Assembly (NCBI GenBank): GCA_031763025.1
Contig: JASSKH010000010.1
Location: forward strand, 2,811,401 to 2,875,400
Source: Macrocystis pyrifera
Taxonomy: Eukaryota > Sar > Phaeophyceae > Laminariales > Laminariaceae
Length of the DNA stretch: 64,000 bases
Direction: 5' to 3'
Shown piece by piece: positions 1-10,118 of the stretch. Both the position numbers and the translations under genes were made by a program. Position 1 is the first letter of the stretch. Each line of letters starts with the position of its first letter. Below the pieces are notes generated by a model. The model did not search any database. It was given only the letters and a program-made list of their open reading frames with translations, and had not been told where the DNA came from.

Positions 1-292
1 CCATCTCGTATGCACAAACCTCGTCCGCTTCACCAACCACATCACATACTTCCCAAAATTGTAACAACCTCGAAAACCAAAACGCTGAAGAAAGACATTC
101 CATCACAATCCAAACTGCCACAACTCACAACAAGCACAAACCACATCAAACAACCCATACGTACGCCCGCCCACCACAACAGCCTCCTCCTCTACCCTCT
201 GTCCTATGAACAATACGACTACGGCCATGCATGGCATGAGTATACCCCCCTCTGCCCGCCCTCCCCCAACACAACGCCCACTACATATTGAA

Positions 293-293
<1 letters not shown>
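1..293. other. No gene recognised; fragment of G-run-flanked repeat
   Basis: No conserved protein is seen. At about 209-252 the phrase ACTACGGCCATGCATGGC followed by GAGTATACCCCC is the reverse complement of the start of the dispersed G-run-flanked repeat found complete at 6686-7246. The rest is AC-rich. Intron 3 of the Ca2+-ATPase, whose donor lies at 1280-1285, should run leftward through here. Confidence 0.5.

Positions 294-380
<87 letters not shown>
294..380. repeat. Poly-C homopolymer, 87 bases
   Basis: An uninterrupted run of 87 C follows a fragment of the G-run-flanked repeat. Shorter G or C runs lie at the ends of other copies of the same repeat (7230-7246, 44620-44630, 45951-45966, 51091-51112), so this run is probably an expanded element terminus. 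The apparent poly-proline and poly-glycine reading frames across it are artefacts. Confidence 0.9.
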
Positions 381-381
<1 letters not shown>

Positions 382-757
382 CGGTCACGCCCTCTTTGCA
401 CCGGACAACAGCCTCTTCCCTGTCCCGCCGTTGTCACTGTCTGTGTGGTATCATCTCACTAGAGTTTTTCCAACACCTCGCCCCCCCCCCTCCAACCGTT
501 GAAGGTCTCTTCACTATTAATACAAGTAGAAACGGTGCTCCATCTCGCATGCGTGGTGAACAATCAAATGACTTAAGGCAAGTATAAACGAGTACACCCC
601 TCCCCCCCCCCCCCCCCCCCCGGCTCCCCCCCTATACATAATAGCTAGGTTGGGTTGGCGTCGGTTGGCAACGATACTGTAAAACAAGCCTCTCGCTACG
701 TACTACTGCAGAGACTACAGGGAAACCGTTTTCTTTTTCATCTTTTCTTTTTTTTCT

Positions 758-1222
758 ATGCGGTCGGTTACAGCTGGTGGTCGAGTAGTCCGATCATTTC
801 TGAGGGGTGAAGAACCTTTACTTCACACAGGGGGGAATGATCGTATCACAGTTACCATAGCACTCCCATTGCTGTCTCTGGAAGTGGCCACACCGGGAAT
901 TTCAGTGACCCATCGAAACTGTCACCCATATGCTCGTCCGCCTCGCAACGGTTTCTTAGTAGGATGCAGCTCACACTTCACGCGACTCGCCGGACACCTC
1001 ACGGCGCTTCGCGCTCGGTCAAAGTATTGTCTGCTTGGCCGGTGAACACCCGACGGGTCTATGGTCATACGACTACGGCCATGCATGATTTCAAGTACCT
1101 CCCCCCCCCCGCCTGGTCGGTGAAAACCCGACGTGCTCCGTCCCGGCATTGGAGGGATGCGAGGGTCTATGGTCATATGACTACGGCCATGCACGATAAT
1201 GAGTACACCCCCCCCCCCCTCC
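758..1222 (-). repeat. G-run-flanked dispersed repeat, copy with duplicated end
   Basis: Reverse complement of the element at 6686-7246: the block with TGAAGAACCTTTACTTCACA, the ATGCAGCTCACACTTCA block and the TCGCATCCC/GGACGGAGC block appear in mirror order. The terminal piece (GGTCTATGGTCATACGACTACGG) occurs twice, at 1058-1113 and 1167-1222, each followed by a C run, so the end has been duplicated. The copy lies in the presumed third intron of the Ca2+-ATPase. Confidence 0.75.
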
Positions 1223-1285
1223 CCAGGAACAATATCGATTTATACGGTGCAGCAGACTCTGCCCCGCCCCACGCAGGTCCCTCAC

Positions 1286-1444
1286 CAATTGCGTGGTACC
1301 ATCCCTGAGCACCATGGTCTGGTTCGTCTCCTCCGATGTCTTCTCTAACGCGCGGAACTGCAGCTCCTTGCTGTAGTCGTTACTCGCCGTCACGAGCGCC
1401 ACAATGAGAACGGCGATGAGGATAGCTACGCCGTCAATCCAACC
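1286..1444 (-). CDS. Ca2+-ATPase coding exon 3 (M2)
   Basis: Fifty-three codons beginning GWIDGVAILIAVLIVALVTA, which matches the M2 segment of plasma-membrane pumps (GWIEGAAIL in animals), then NDYSKELQFRALEK. Acceptor CCCTGCAG, donor GTGAGG. The next expected motif of the family, the actuator-domain entry around VGDI, is not in the window. Confidence 0.88.
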
Positions 1445-4400
1445 CTGCAGGGCAACGCAAACGAGACAAAGGCACGCACGAGAGAGAAAGAGGTAGACTG
1501 AGCGAGAGAGAAAGGGGAGGGGGGAGACTGGTAGGACAGACATTGAGAGAGGAAACAAGTGATACAGACAAAAAAAAAGACACAAAACCCTTTCAAAAAC
1601 CGTCGCGAGCAAGGCCAGAGGCACACCACGGACATAAAAGCTTCCGACCAAGAATCGAAAAAATAAAAATACACCAATCGTAACCACCGATATCGCCAAC
1701 GCAAGCATCAACCCCCTCTCCAAACACCAAATCCCCCATCACCTCTACCCCAAACTCTACCAACACCACCCCCCACCACCCCGTCTCGAAAGGGGCGCGT
1801 GGTCAATGGTCGAATGTCTCCACCAATCCTCGCCACCGCCGCCACCACCACCCCGTCACCACCGACAACAACACCTCTACCAACCACTCTACTATTACGA
1901 GGGACCATAGTAAATAGGACCAAATATTGTTAGTAAAAATAGGTAAATATATAGGTTTTTGTGTGTACCGTGCGTCTTACTTACTATGGTCCCCCGTAAT
2001 ACCACCCTCAACTCCCACGACCACCGCTACCACCGCCAATTCACTTACGTGATCTCACCATCAACATCACATCTACCGCCACCATCAACGCCACTGACAG
2101 TCCTACCCTCCACCACCACCGCCACCACAACCACATCTAACTTTACCTTTACCTTCACACCAACACCAACACCACCAGCCAACACCTCTACCAACACCCC
2201 TCCCACCCTACCACCAACGCCAACACCGTCCCACTCCCTCCCCCTCCCCCAACCACCCACGCCAACACCGTCCCCGCTCACCGCCCCCCTCCCCCCCCCC
2301 CCCCATCACTGCCATTACCAACTGGGAAAGCCCATCCACTCACCGAGGCAGGTTCCTCAATGATTCCGATGATGAGAGACACCACAGCGGCGGCGATAAG
2401 CACGAGAAGGATCGTGTCATTGAAAGACTCGACGAACAATGTGCAGAAGCTCTTCATGGGGATTTCGGTGAACGAGTTGGGTCCGTAGGCCTCCCTCAGG
2501 CCTTCCACCTGGTCCGTCGCCAACCCAAAGTGGAGGTCCACCCGGAGGCCCTTCGCGAGTCCCTTCGTGCCGTTGAAGACTTCGTCCAGCCGTTTTCGGT
2601 TCTCCTCGTGCTCCTGAGGAGGTCAGACCGACGGAAAGGCAGACAGACAGACCGACGGCACCGAAATACAGACATTTACCGGCAAATAAGCAAACAGACA
2701 TACAGACAGGCAGACGGGCAGGCAGGAAGCCATACAAACAGACAGGCGGGCAGACAGACAGACAGACAGACGGGAAGGCAGCCAGACAAGACAGAGTGAA
2801 AGCAAGACAGACAGGAAGACAGACAGACAAGACAGAGTGAAAGACAGACAGACATAAAGGCAGAAAGGCAGACAGACAGACAGACAGACACACGAAAATA
2901 CAAACAGGATTCAGATACGACGACCAACGCTCCGCCGGTCTCAGTGACCATCGAGGGCGAACAAACCTGTATGCGGTACAATAGCGATACTTCTACAGTA
3001 GTATCTTGCTAAGAGCAAGTCGTGCAACTAACTCCCAGCAGGCGTTATTCAGGTACCAAAAAATGCAGATCACCAATCTCCACTTTCATTAAGCTATATA
3101 GTTCAGGACAGATGGATCTGCACCGGTACCATGCTACAGCAGGTAGTTCACCGTATCGAGTGGAAGCTGCAAACATCAGTATGAGCTATATAGGCTGGCA
3201 CATGTTTCCCGAGTTGGGGACCTGTTCTGTACAGTTACTGCACTACTACTTCTCACAACGGTTTACTGTTACGGGGGGCCATAGTAAATAGGACCTACGG
3301 TACACACAAAAACCTATATAATTCGCTATTTTACCAACAATATTTGGTCCTATTTACTAGGGTCCCCCGTAATAGGACCTAGGTGATCTAGATCGTGGCC
3401 TGATCGATCCGGTGTGAAAACGCCTTCCGCTAACTCAATAGGGCTGGGTTTGCTAGACCACGTGTGACCGATGTCGTAAAAAAAACCTCACAAATTACGT
3501 CACTACAGTGCTGTTCGCCTCTCGAGCCAGGGATTGGCCTTGAAAAAAAGAAGCAGCCACAAAATGGATTCGGGAGGAGCGAGCGACCTAACAAAAGAGG
3601 GAAAAGAGCGGCCCAACCAACCGAAAATCGAATCAATAGCATTAGGAACGACTCCGAAGTGCAGCGACAAAACAAAAACGAAAAGTGCGGTATAATCAAC
3701 CGCCAACCACATCACTAGCACACCGTATCACACTGGGTGACAATACAACACACACCCTATCAGTAAGACGGATTCCAGACCCGTTTTTTCACCAAAACAT
3801 GAGGGGCACACACAACGGAAATGGTGGCTTCGGAAATATTTCGTCGAGAAGGTTTGCATAGACAGCATCGCTCGCCGTACTCGGTACGCCCTCCTCGCTG
3901 TCGAGAAACCCAGCCTCAAAAAGTCGTCCGAGGGGGTGTGTTATCTTATCGCCCTACCATCAACAGTGCGATAGTGTTATACGGTAGGAAAAGAGCGCGC
4001 GGCAGAAGCAGTAGTTTCATTGTCAAGACTAGACCCTACATCCGAGCCGTCTTCCATTCTCCAGGGCCAGGCCAAACAGCACAACATCGGGATATAGAGC
4101 ACGAACATAAAACAGCGCCAACATGGCCCGCTGAACGTGTTCCACGTACGGAGTACCGAGTACCCTACCAAGTGTTATCATCAACACGTACACGAGAACG
4201 TATGAAAACAGTACCTGGTATGTATATAAATCACTCTCTGTCAGGAAGCGTACGGACAGCTTTCGGTATCAGCAAGACATTTCTGGACATTCGAGAGTGG
4301 AACACATAGCAGTGAGCAACGCAGTTCAAGACCGCCCCGTGACAAACCCAAGCTTCATCAAGGCCTGTAGGACTGCACTCCTCCTTCAGGGCGCAATTTA

Positions 4401-4824
4401 CTTGGAACTAGAGGTAATCGGCGTGTCTGTGCACTGCAGCACTGGAAGAGTCAAATTCGTAGAGGTTTTGCTCTTGTCTGTACTGGGAAACACATGGCTT
4501 TTGGCGGTAGGCGGGGCGTGTGCCGATAGGATCACTCTTTCAACCCTTTCAAGGTAAGGAGTAGTTTGCTACCTAAACGGGACTGACTCAGTTTGTCCCG
4601 AAAACGTCACAAACCCCAAATTCCTCTTCCCTGGGTCTTCATAAACCGGTGTGTAGATGACGAGAGAAACAAGAGAAACAACAAATACAAAAAAAAGACG
4701 AAAGACAAAAAGAGGGCAAGACATCAAAAGATGACCCCACCTGAGCGGAGCTAACAAGGGCCGAGAGCTTATCCTTCGCGACCAAGTCCCGCATGGAGTG
4801 CCCGTTGGAGCTATTCTCCTTCAT
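1286..4824 (-). CDS. P2B-type (plasma-membrane) Ca2+-ATPase, N-terminal part, 3 exons, runs off the left edge
   Basis: Predicted ATP-driven Ca2+ efflux pump of the P2B family. Three exons on the minus strand, 4741-4824, 2344-2613 and 1286-1444, join in phase 0 with GT-AG introns of 2127 and 899 bp and give 171 residues. Residues 11-58 resemble the cytosolic N-terminal leader of plasma-membrane Ca2+-ATPases, including GTKGLAKGLRVDLHFGL and YGPNSFTEIP. Membrane segment M1 lies near residues 95-113 and M2 near 119-138, followed by NDYSKELQFRAL, equivalent to the family's NDWSKEKQFRGL. The actuator, P and N domains and the catalytic DKTGT are missing because the gene continues beyond base 1. A donor, GTGAGG, follows exon 3, and no next exon is seen in 1-1279. 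The start at 4824 is inferred from the first in-frame ATG before MRDLVAKDKL. Confidence 0.85.
1893..2001 (+). mobile_element. Hairpin MITE (TTACGGGGG family), subfamily A
   Basis: Starts TATTACGAGGGACCATAG and ends with the inverted complement CTATGGTCCCCCGTAATA; ~29-bp terminal inverted repeats around a ~50-bp AT-rich core. Inserted in intron 2 of the Ca2+-ATPase. Subfamily A arms read ACCATAGTAAATAGGACC; subfamily B arms read TCCATAGTTAACAGGACC. Confidence 0.92.
2002..2300. repeat. CCACCA-rich low-complexity tract in Ca2+-ATPase intron 2
   Basis: Degenerate CACCACC and CACCAACACC sequence ending in a C run at 2287-2304. The threonine/proline frames across it are shadows. A similar tract lies on the other side of the MITE at about 1700-1885. 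Confidence 0.7.
2344..2613 (-). CDS. Ca2+-ATPase coding exon 2 (N-terminal leader and M1)
   Basis: Ninety codons, from EHEENRKRLDEVFNG to SLIIGIIEEPAS. Acceptor CTCCTCAG and donor GTGAGT flank it. The GLAKGLRVDLHFGL motif, the YGPNSF motif and a hydrophobic M1 helix (DTILLVLIAAAVVSLIIGII) identify the P2B family with good confidence. Confidence 0.88.
2634..2892 (+). repeat. CAGA/GGCAGA tetranucleotide tract in Ca2+-ATPase intron 1
   Basis: About 260 bp of imperfect CAGA units with GGCA interruptions, ~20 bp upstream of the exon 2 acceptor. On the transcribed strand it is a TCTG-rich pyrimidine tract and may serve the acceptor. The cysteine/leucine/serine frames across it are artefacts. Confidence 0.9.
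3267..3373 (-). mobile_element. Hairpin MITE, subfamily A
   Basis: ACGGGGGGCCATAGTAAATA at the left, mirrored by a right arm ending TCCCCCGTAATA, reverse core orientation (CCTACGGTACACACAAAA). Lies in intron 1 of the Ca2+-ATPase. Confidence 0.9.
3374..4740. other. Remainder of Ca2+-ATPase intron 1; nothing else recognised
   Basis: No conserved protein on either strand. Weak matches to the CTGCAGTCCCG palindromic family occur near 4371-4430 and 4573-4612 (GGGACTGACTCAGTTTGTCC). Moderate-length reading frames here lack family signatures. Confidence 0.5.
4741..4824 (-). CDS. Ca2+-ATPase coding exon 1
   Basis: Encodes 28 residues starting MKENSSNGHSMRDLVAKDKL and ending SSAQ. The exon ends CAG before GTGGGG, a plausible donor, and the next exon starts on a codon boundary. 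It is assigned by position, phase and the MRDLVAKDKLSAL stretch, which suits the leader region of P2B pumps. It is too short for homology alone to prove it. Confidence 0.6.
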
Positions 4825-4909
4825 CCCTTTGGGCCACAACAAAACAAAACGAAGAAACAGAAAAGCAACAGCGGCAGCAGCAAGAGCAGATCAATTAGCA
4901 AAAGTAGTA

Positions 4910-5000
4910 TGGGTTGGGTTGGGTTGGGCTGGGTTGAGCTGGGTTGGGTTGGGTTCGGTGAGGATAGGTTAGGTTAGGGTTGGTTAGGTTTGCTTGGGTA
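4910..5000 (+). repeat. Degenerate TTGGG / TTAGG tract upstream of the Ca2+-ATPase start
   Basis: About 90 bp of GGGTT-type units grading from TTGGG and GCTGGG to GGTTAGGTTAGGGTTGG. It lies ~90 bp upstream of the inferred ATG of the Ca2+-ATPase and reads as telomere-like or promoter-proximal G-rich sequence. Strand-asymmetric G-runs could form quadruplexes. Confidence 0.75.
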
Positions 5001-5610
5001 GAGGGATGCATCCGTAAAGCTTGCCACCACCAGGTACTCGACAATTTCCATGCATTGGTCGACTACAGGATCAGGACAAGCAGCAGCGACAGCAGCCGGT
5101 ATTGTTTACAACTTGGTCCACCTTTCGACCAAATGGTTGGAAAATCATTCCGAGCAACTTTCGAGGCGGGGACGTCGAGTAAACAGCCCTCAGAAACAAC
5201 GGCAGCCGAGTCATCGGCAAGAATAAACAAGGCAATGGGCCGAAAACCGAACATTGCTTCAGGGGGAGTAGATCGCACTGCTGCTTGCAGGATGGGATAT
5301 ACCGGTATACTTCAACTGGTATTCTTGCGCGAAGTCCACAGCAACTAGTATTGTTGTACGTGTGCAACTACGAAAATACAGCAATCGTAGAGGTTGGGGG
5401 GGTGTACGGGCGTCAAGGAGTAAAAAGAAAAGTCACAGTACTCTGGCTGGAGGGTGTACGGGTGTCAGAAGTAAAAAGAATAATCACGATGCTTGGGAGA
5501 GGGTAGCAGGTTGCACCATCACCCACCCCCACCCCCCACCACTGCGACCAACATAAACAACAATACGGCACTAGGGTGTGTCAAGACAAGTGAAACACTT
5601 GGGAGAAACG
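5001..5610. other. No feature recognised
   Basis: No conserved coding or repeat match. One ~50-bp near-duplication, at about 5421-5445 and 5464-5492 (AGTAAAAAGAAAAGTCAC and AGTAAAAAGAATAATCAC). Confidence 0.4.
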
Positions 5611-5629
5611 CTTGGGAGAGTGGGTAGAA

Positions 5630-6070
5630 GCTCCACCACCATCAATAACACGACACAACCACCTCCACCACCGCCACCACCGCCACCACCGCACACCAAC
5701 ATTGCCATCACCAACCAAAACCACCCCAGCCACCACCACCACCACCGCCGCCGCCGCACCACAACCACTACCGCCACCGCCACAGCCACCGCCACAGCCA
5801 CCGCCACCACCACCACCGCCACCGTCACCGCCACCACCAACAACACCAACACCACCGCCAGCGTCACCGCCACTATCATTACCGCCGGCACCACCTCCGC
5901 CACCACCACCGCCGCCGCCGCCAACGTACCACCACCATCACAACCATCACAACCACCACCACCACCACCGCCACCGCCACCGTCAACGCCACCGCCACCG
6001 CCACCGCCACGGCCACCGCCACCGCCACCGCCACCGCCACCGCCACCGCCACCACCGCAGCCGTCGCCAC
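5630..6070 (+). repeat. CCACCG/CCACCA trinucleotide and hexanucleotide tract
   Basis: Roughly 440 bp of CCA/CCG codon-like repeat. All long frames over it (proline, histidine, threonine, valine or glycine-rich) are low complexity, and no initiation or domain evidence supports a gene. Confidence 0.9.
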
Positions 6071-6685
6071 CTGGGTGTGTGAACTGCACTATAATGTGAC
6101 ACGAACTAACCACGCACAAAAATTATTGAGCAAAAGACAACGACATTGGCTGCGCCGACGGAAGATGGTGCTGTGCAGAAGGTAGAATGCCTGCACTCGT
6201 ATACCAGGTACTGTAGAACACGACAACGATATGCGTTGCCGTGCTGTTCCCTAGGTGAAAAACCTCAATACGTGTACGGCGATGAGGGAGGTGGTGGTCT
6301 GCGATAGGGATAAGGTGCATGGCTTTGTTTACGAAACGAACAGACGGACGGACGCTTTCGGAGTTTTTTAGGAGGCCTACCTGGTACACTCGTATACCAG
6401 GTATACAAGGAGGTCGGAAGCTCAACAGGGGGTCCACAAAGGCACCTTCCTTCCCTTCCTTCCTGCAGCAAACTAGGTACTACGCAATGTATCATACCAG
6501 GTACCAAGTATCACCATCGAAAAAACAAACAGCAAAAAAAAAAAAAAACATCAGCTGCGAGATCCAGGTCGTCCAAAGTCATCTGCGAAAACGTGAAGAA
6601 ATCATCGAGGCGGCAGCAATCTGTGCAGGCTGAAAACAATAAACCACTCACCCCGACCAAACAAAACGGCAAGAGTAGTTGTTGA
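6071..6685. other. No gene recognised; several TACCAGGTA motifs
   Basis: TACCAGGTA or TACCTGGTA occurs around 6203, 6379, 6393 and 6496. No conserved coding sequence. A poly-A run lies at 6534-6549. Confidence 0.4.
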
Positions 6686-7246
6686 GATCGGGGGGGGTGG
6701 GGGCGGGGACTCCACATCATGCATGGCCGTAGTCGTATGTATGACCATAGACCCTCGCATCTTTACAATGCCGGGACGGAGTACGTCGGGTTGTCACCGA
6801 CCAGGCAGACAACGCTTGCACCAAGCGCGAAGCGCCGTGAGGTGTTGTTGGGCGATTCGCATGAAGGGTGAGCTGCATCCTACGAGTGACCGTTCTAGAG
6901 GCGGATTTTCTCGCATATGAATGACAGCATCCATGAATTGATCGATTTATTTTCTGGTGTGGCCACTTCCGGAGACAGCAACGGGTTTACTATGAAATTG
7001 CCTCGTGGGTGCCTCACCATATACTCACTGCGTGATACGATCGATCATCCCCCTTGTGCGGAGTAAAGGTTCTCCGGCACACAAATGATCCAACTCGACC
7101 GCCAGCCGTCGTACCCGCCAAAAAAAAAAAAAAAAAATGGTAACCTGGCTGTCTACTGTAACTCACGCAGTGAGAGGCGTGTTTTACAGCCTCGTCGCCA
7201 ACCCAACCTACAAATACCATGTATATAATATAGGGGGGGGGGGGGG
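6686..7246 (+). repeat. G-run-flanked dispersed repeat, most complete copy
   Basis: Begins in a G-rich run, then ATGCATGGCCGTAGTCGTAT, a GGGACGGAGTACGTCGGG block, GATGACAGCATCCATGAATT, a TTGTGCGGAGTAAAGGTTCTC block, an internal A18 run at about 7121-7138 and a GTGAGAGGCGTGTTTTACAG block, and ends in a G14 run at 7232-7245. Related copies: 758-1222, 44050-44630, 45951-46215. No protein is encoded. It could be a retroposon or a large non-autonomous element. Confidence 0.75.
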
Positions 7247-7582
7247 CAAAAGGGATGTGTACATGTACACCAGTAGTGTGTAGGTGCTGGGGTTTCCATG
7301 ACGAATCCAGAAGAAAATTCTGAAAAAAAAAACAACAGGAGGAGGAGGAACAATGCCTGCTGCTGTAGGGTACCAACAAGAACCATTTTGAGAACAATTC
7401 ACGCAAAACGCTCGTCAAATGCTACCGCCGTGGTTATTTGCAATACAACCGCCAGGTATAAAATAGTGTTCGATATAATCAACTCGACGCCGAGAGAGCA
7501 CACATGCCATTCCAAGCATTCACAGCAGTTTCCAACTGCAACTCCTACTTGCTTGGGCACACAGACTACTCGATACCCTTAT

Positions 7583-7702
7583 TATTACGGGGGTCCATAG
7601 TTAACAGGACCAAATATTGTGAGTAAAAATACCTAAATATATACCAGGTATATAGGTTTCTATGTCTGCCATAGGTCCTGTTAACCGTAGACCCCCGTAA
7701 TA
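7583..7702 (+). mobile_element. Hairpin MITE, subfamily B, with internal TACCAGGTA insertion
   Basis: Arms TATTACGGGGGTCCATAGTT and its complement. The core carries TACCAGGTA at 7642-7650 where sister copies have only TA in TAAATATATAGG, so the extra bases are a secondary insertion. Confidence 0.92.
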
Positions 7703-7835
7703 TAACAATAGAGTGCTCACGAGTTCTGCAGTAGCACTCGAAGGAACGCAATGTTGGCGGCATGCCGTCTAAAACCTATTGGGACTGACTGCAGCCCCAT
7801 CTTCGGGACAAAATGCCAGTCGTAATTAGAGCGGC

Positions 7836-7947
7836 TATTTACGGGGGGCCATACTAAATAGGACCTACGGTAGACACAAAAGTCTACATATTTCGCCATT
7901 TTTACGAACATTATTTGGTCCTGTTTACTACGGGGTCCCCCGTAATA
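7836..7947 (-). mobile_element. Hairpin MITE, subfamily A
   Basis: TATTTACGGGGGGCCATACT at the left and CCCCCGTAATA at the right, core in reverse orientation. It directly follows a weak copy of the CTGCAGTCCCG family at 7775-7833. Confidence 0.88.
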
Positions 7948-8319
7948 GTTTCTCTCCTATATAAACGGGTTATTAATACCAGGTGGTCAACAAGCAAGAT
8001 GAAGAAGCACCCTCTCCGACGACGTTTCATTGTACCCCCACACAGCGATGCGCCGGTGGACAACATCCCGACGAAATATTTTCAAGGCACACCATTTTCT
8101 TTGTGCTGTGGTCAAGGGTTCCGAAAAATATGTAACAGGGTTACCAGGTACTTCCTTTGTTGGGTGATCATACCATTCCCGTCGATTCCGGTCAGTATTG
8201 CCTGCTGGGGGTAGGGTTGGACAGCCGTGTGTATCGGCAACAACACGGTACGACCCGGCACGACAGCATACTTGGTGTACCGTACCAGCAGAGAACAACG
8301 GGCCAGTCAGCCAGTACCC

Positions 8320-8448
8320 TATTGCGGGGCATCACAAAAACAGTAAATAGGACCTACAACAGTACGGTACAGACAAAAACCTACTGGTACATAATTATCT
8401 ATTTTTACCAACAACATTTGGTCCTACTTAGTATAGTCCCCCGCAATA
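8320..8448 (-). mobile_element. Hairpin MITE, degenerate, with two micro-insertions
   Basis: Left arm TATTGCGGGGCATCAC is decayed; right arm TAGTCCCCCGCAATA. Where sisters read CCTACGGTAC this copy reads CCTACAACAGTACGGTAC (TACAACAGTA at 8355-8364), and a TACTGGTA lies at 8382-8389. Both look like insertions at TA. Confidence 0.8.
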
Positions 8449-8576
8449 GCAGTATCTATTAATCACCAAGGAACGAACATGACTCAGCTTGGGCTTATCA
8501 CAGCACGTGCCAACGCGCGACACAGCTCCCCCCCCCCTGCCTGCCTCTGCTTTCAAAGACAAAACGATTTTTGATT

Positions 8577-8684
8577 ACTACGGGGGGCCACAGTAAATAG
8601 GACCAAATACTGTTAGCAAAAATAGGCAAATGTATCGTTTTTTGTGTGTACCGTAGGTCCTATTTACTATGGTCCCCCATGATA
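8577..8684 (+). mobile_element. Hairpin MITE, subfamily A
   Basis: TACTACGGGGGGCCACAG at the left, ATGGTCCCCCATGATA at the right. Two TATTAATA motifs follow at 8694-8701 and 8704-8711. Confidence 0.9.
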
Positions 8685-8807
8685 GCACCCTGCTATTAAT
8701 AACTATTAATATAATAATAGAGCCTTGGGTACTCAGCAGGTATTCACACTCTCGTGGACGTACGCAGATATATATACACATATATATATATGTAAATTTA
8801 CATATAA

Positions 8808-9622
8808 CACCAATATCAGGTATACCTAGGGCCACTTTTTGGCCAAAATCAGCTAAATACTAGAACAACAAGTACAAATCACACGCCAGGAGCCCTGCTA
8901 TTGGCCAGAGTGACATCGAAACTGATTTTGGCTCGGATTGGCCAGGGTATAATACCTGATTTTGTCTACTCTGTCTAGCTTTCCACTGAATTTGGCCAAT
9001 TTTGAACTATCAATAATCAGAGAGGCCACACGTACACTATTATACTACGAGTACTGCTGTTGTGCTTTTTCTCTGCGTATGACTGCTGTGCGGTCCCTCG
9101 GTTGTACAATTCTTGTGTACAAACCCTGTACGTAGTAAGCACGTACGTACGCATTTCTACGTAAGCTGTGTACTTGTACCTATTCATAGCACGTACCTGG
9201 TACGTATTTATGCATACATACACATATTAATAGCACGTACGTAAATATTAATATTAATAGCACGTACGTATTTATGCGCACGGCGATGATTTCACTTTTT
9301 CTTCTGTGGGGTGTACGACAACGATTTCAGTCGACCGCATTTTCACTCTCAGTCCTCGACTGGCACCAAACTACTCCTGATATCTTTGGTGCACCATGTA
9401 CTTCATTAAACTTGAAAAAATACCTTGGTATTAATAGTTGTTTTTTATGGCCTATACCCCAACATGAAACAGATTTTGGAGGCCACACGCGCTACACGTT
9501 CAGGCGCAGTTTTCATCATGGATTTCCATAAACTATAACACCCGTGGCGGGCGTTATTTACTTGGTTTTGGTATGTAACTGATTTTGGCCCAAAAGTGGC
9601 CAGGTACGCCTGATTTTGGCCA
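8808..9622. mobile_element. Possible ~815-bp non-autonomous element with CAAAATCAG inverted ends
   Basis: The left end (8810-8855) carries ATCAGGTATACCTAGGGCCA and TTGGCCAAAATCAGC. The right end (9576-9620) is its inverted counterpart, with CTGATTTTGGCCCAAAAGTG and CGCCTGATTTTGGCC. The CTGATTTTGG phrase also recurs internally near 8917, 8961 and 9470. No transposase is encoded. The interior holds several TATTAATA motifs and GTAC runs, so it is old. Confidence 0.5.
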
Positions 9623-9991
9623 CAGCCCCACAATGTATGTTTATACAGCAGTAATCATGAGGTTCAACTTGTATGTACGCATCTGACTTGACTCACCGCT
9701 GCAGGTTGCGTGCACCTGATTTTTCAGAGAAACGTATTGAACATATATAGGAGTACCAAGTACGTGGCAGCAGTTGTATGTCGACACACGAAAGACCAAA
9801 AAGAAACCCACCACCGCGTCGAGAGCGAAACCATGGTCGAAAACCACACGTGCGTGCGTGTGCGTACGTACGTACGTGATATACGAGCGAATATATTTCA
9901 ACTTGAACTTTTGCTCGTTTGGGGAGTCCCTTTTTGGATAAACGGTATGGCGCCAACAGCCAATTGCCACAACATGGATGTTTCTTATTAA

Positions 9992-10118
9992 TAGTACCGC
10001 GGACCATAAATAGTAAATAGGATCTACGGTACACACAAAAACCTCTATACCTGGTACTTCTCTATTTTTACTCTTTAATAACAATATTTGGTCCTATTTA
10101 CTATGGTCTCCCGTAATA
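9992..10118 (-). mobile_element. Hairpin MITE, subfamily A, with TACCTGGTA insertion
   Basis: Left arm decayed (TAGTACCGCGGACC), right arm TATGGTCTCCCGTAATA. TACCTGGTA at 10048-10056 interrupts the core where sisters read CTATATATTTCCC. A TATTAATA overlaps the left boundary (9986-9993). Confidence 0.85.

Noticed and set aside
206..587. Poly-proline and poly-glycine reading frames
   Set aside because: They translate the 87-base C run and have no other coding support.
2417..2981. Cys/Leu/Ser-rich minus-strand frames
   Set aside because: Translation of the CAGA tract in a Ca2+-ATPase intron.
5571..6119. 150-180-codon Pro/His/Thr or Gly/Val-rich frames
   Set aside because: Translation of a CCACCG tract in several frames; no domain.
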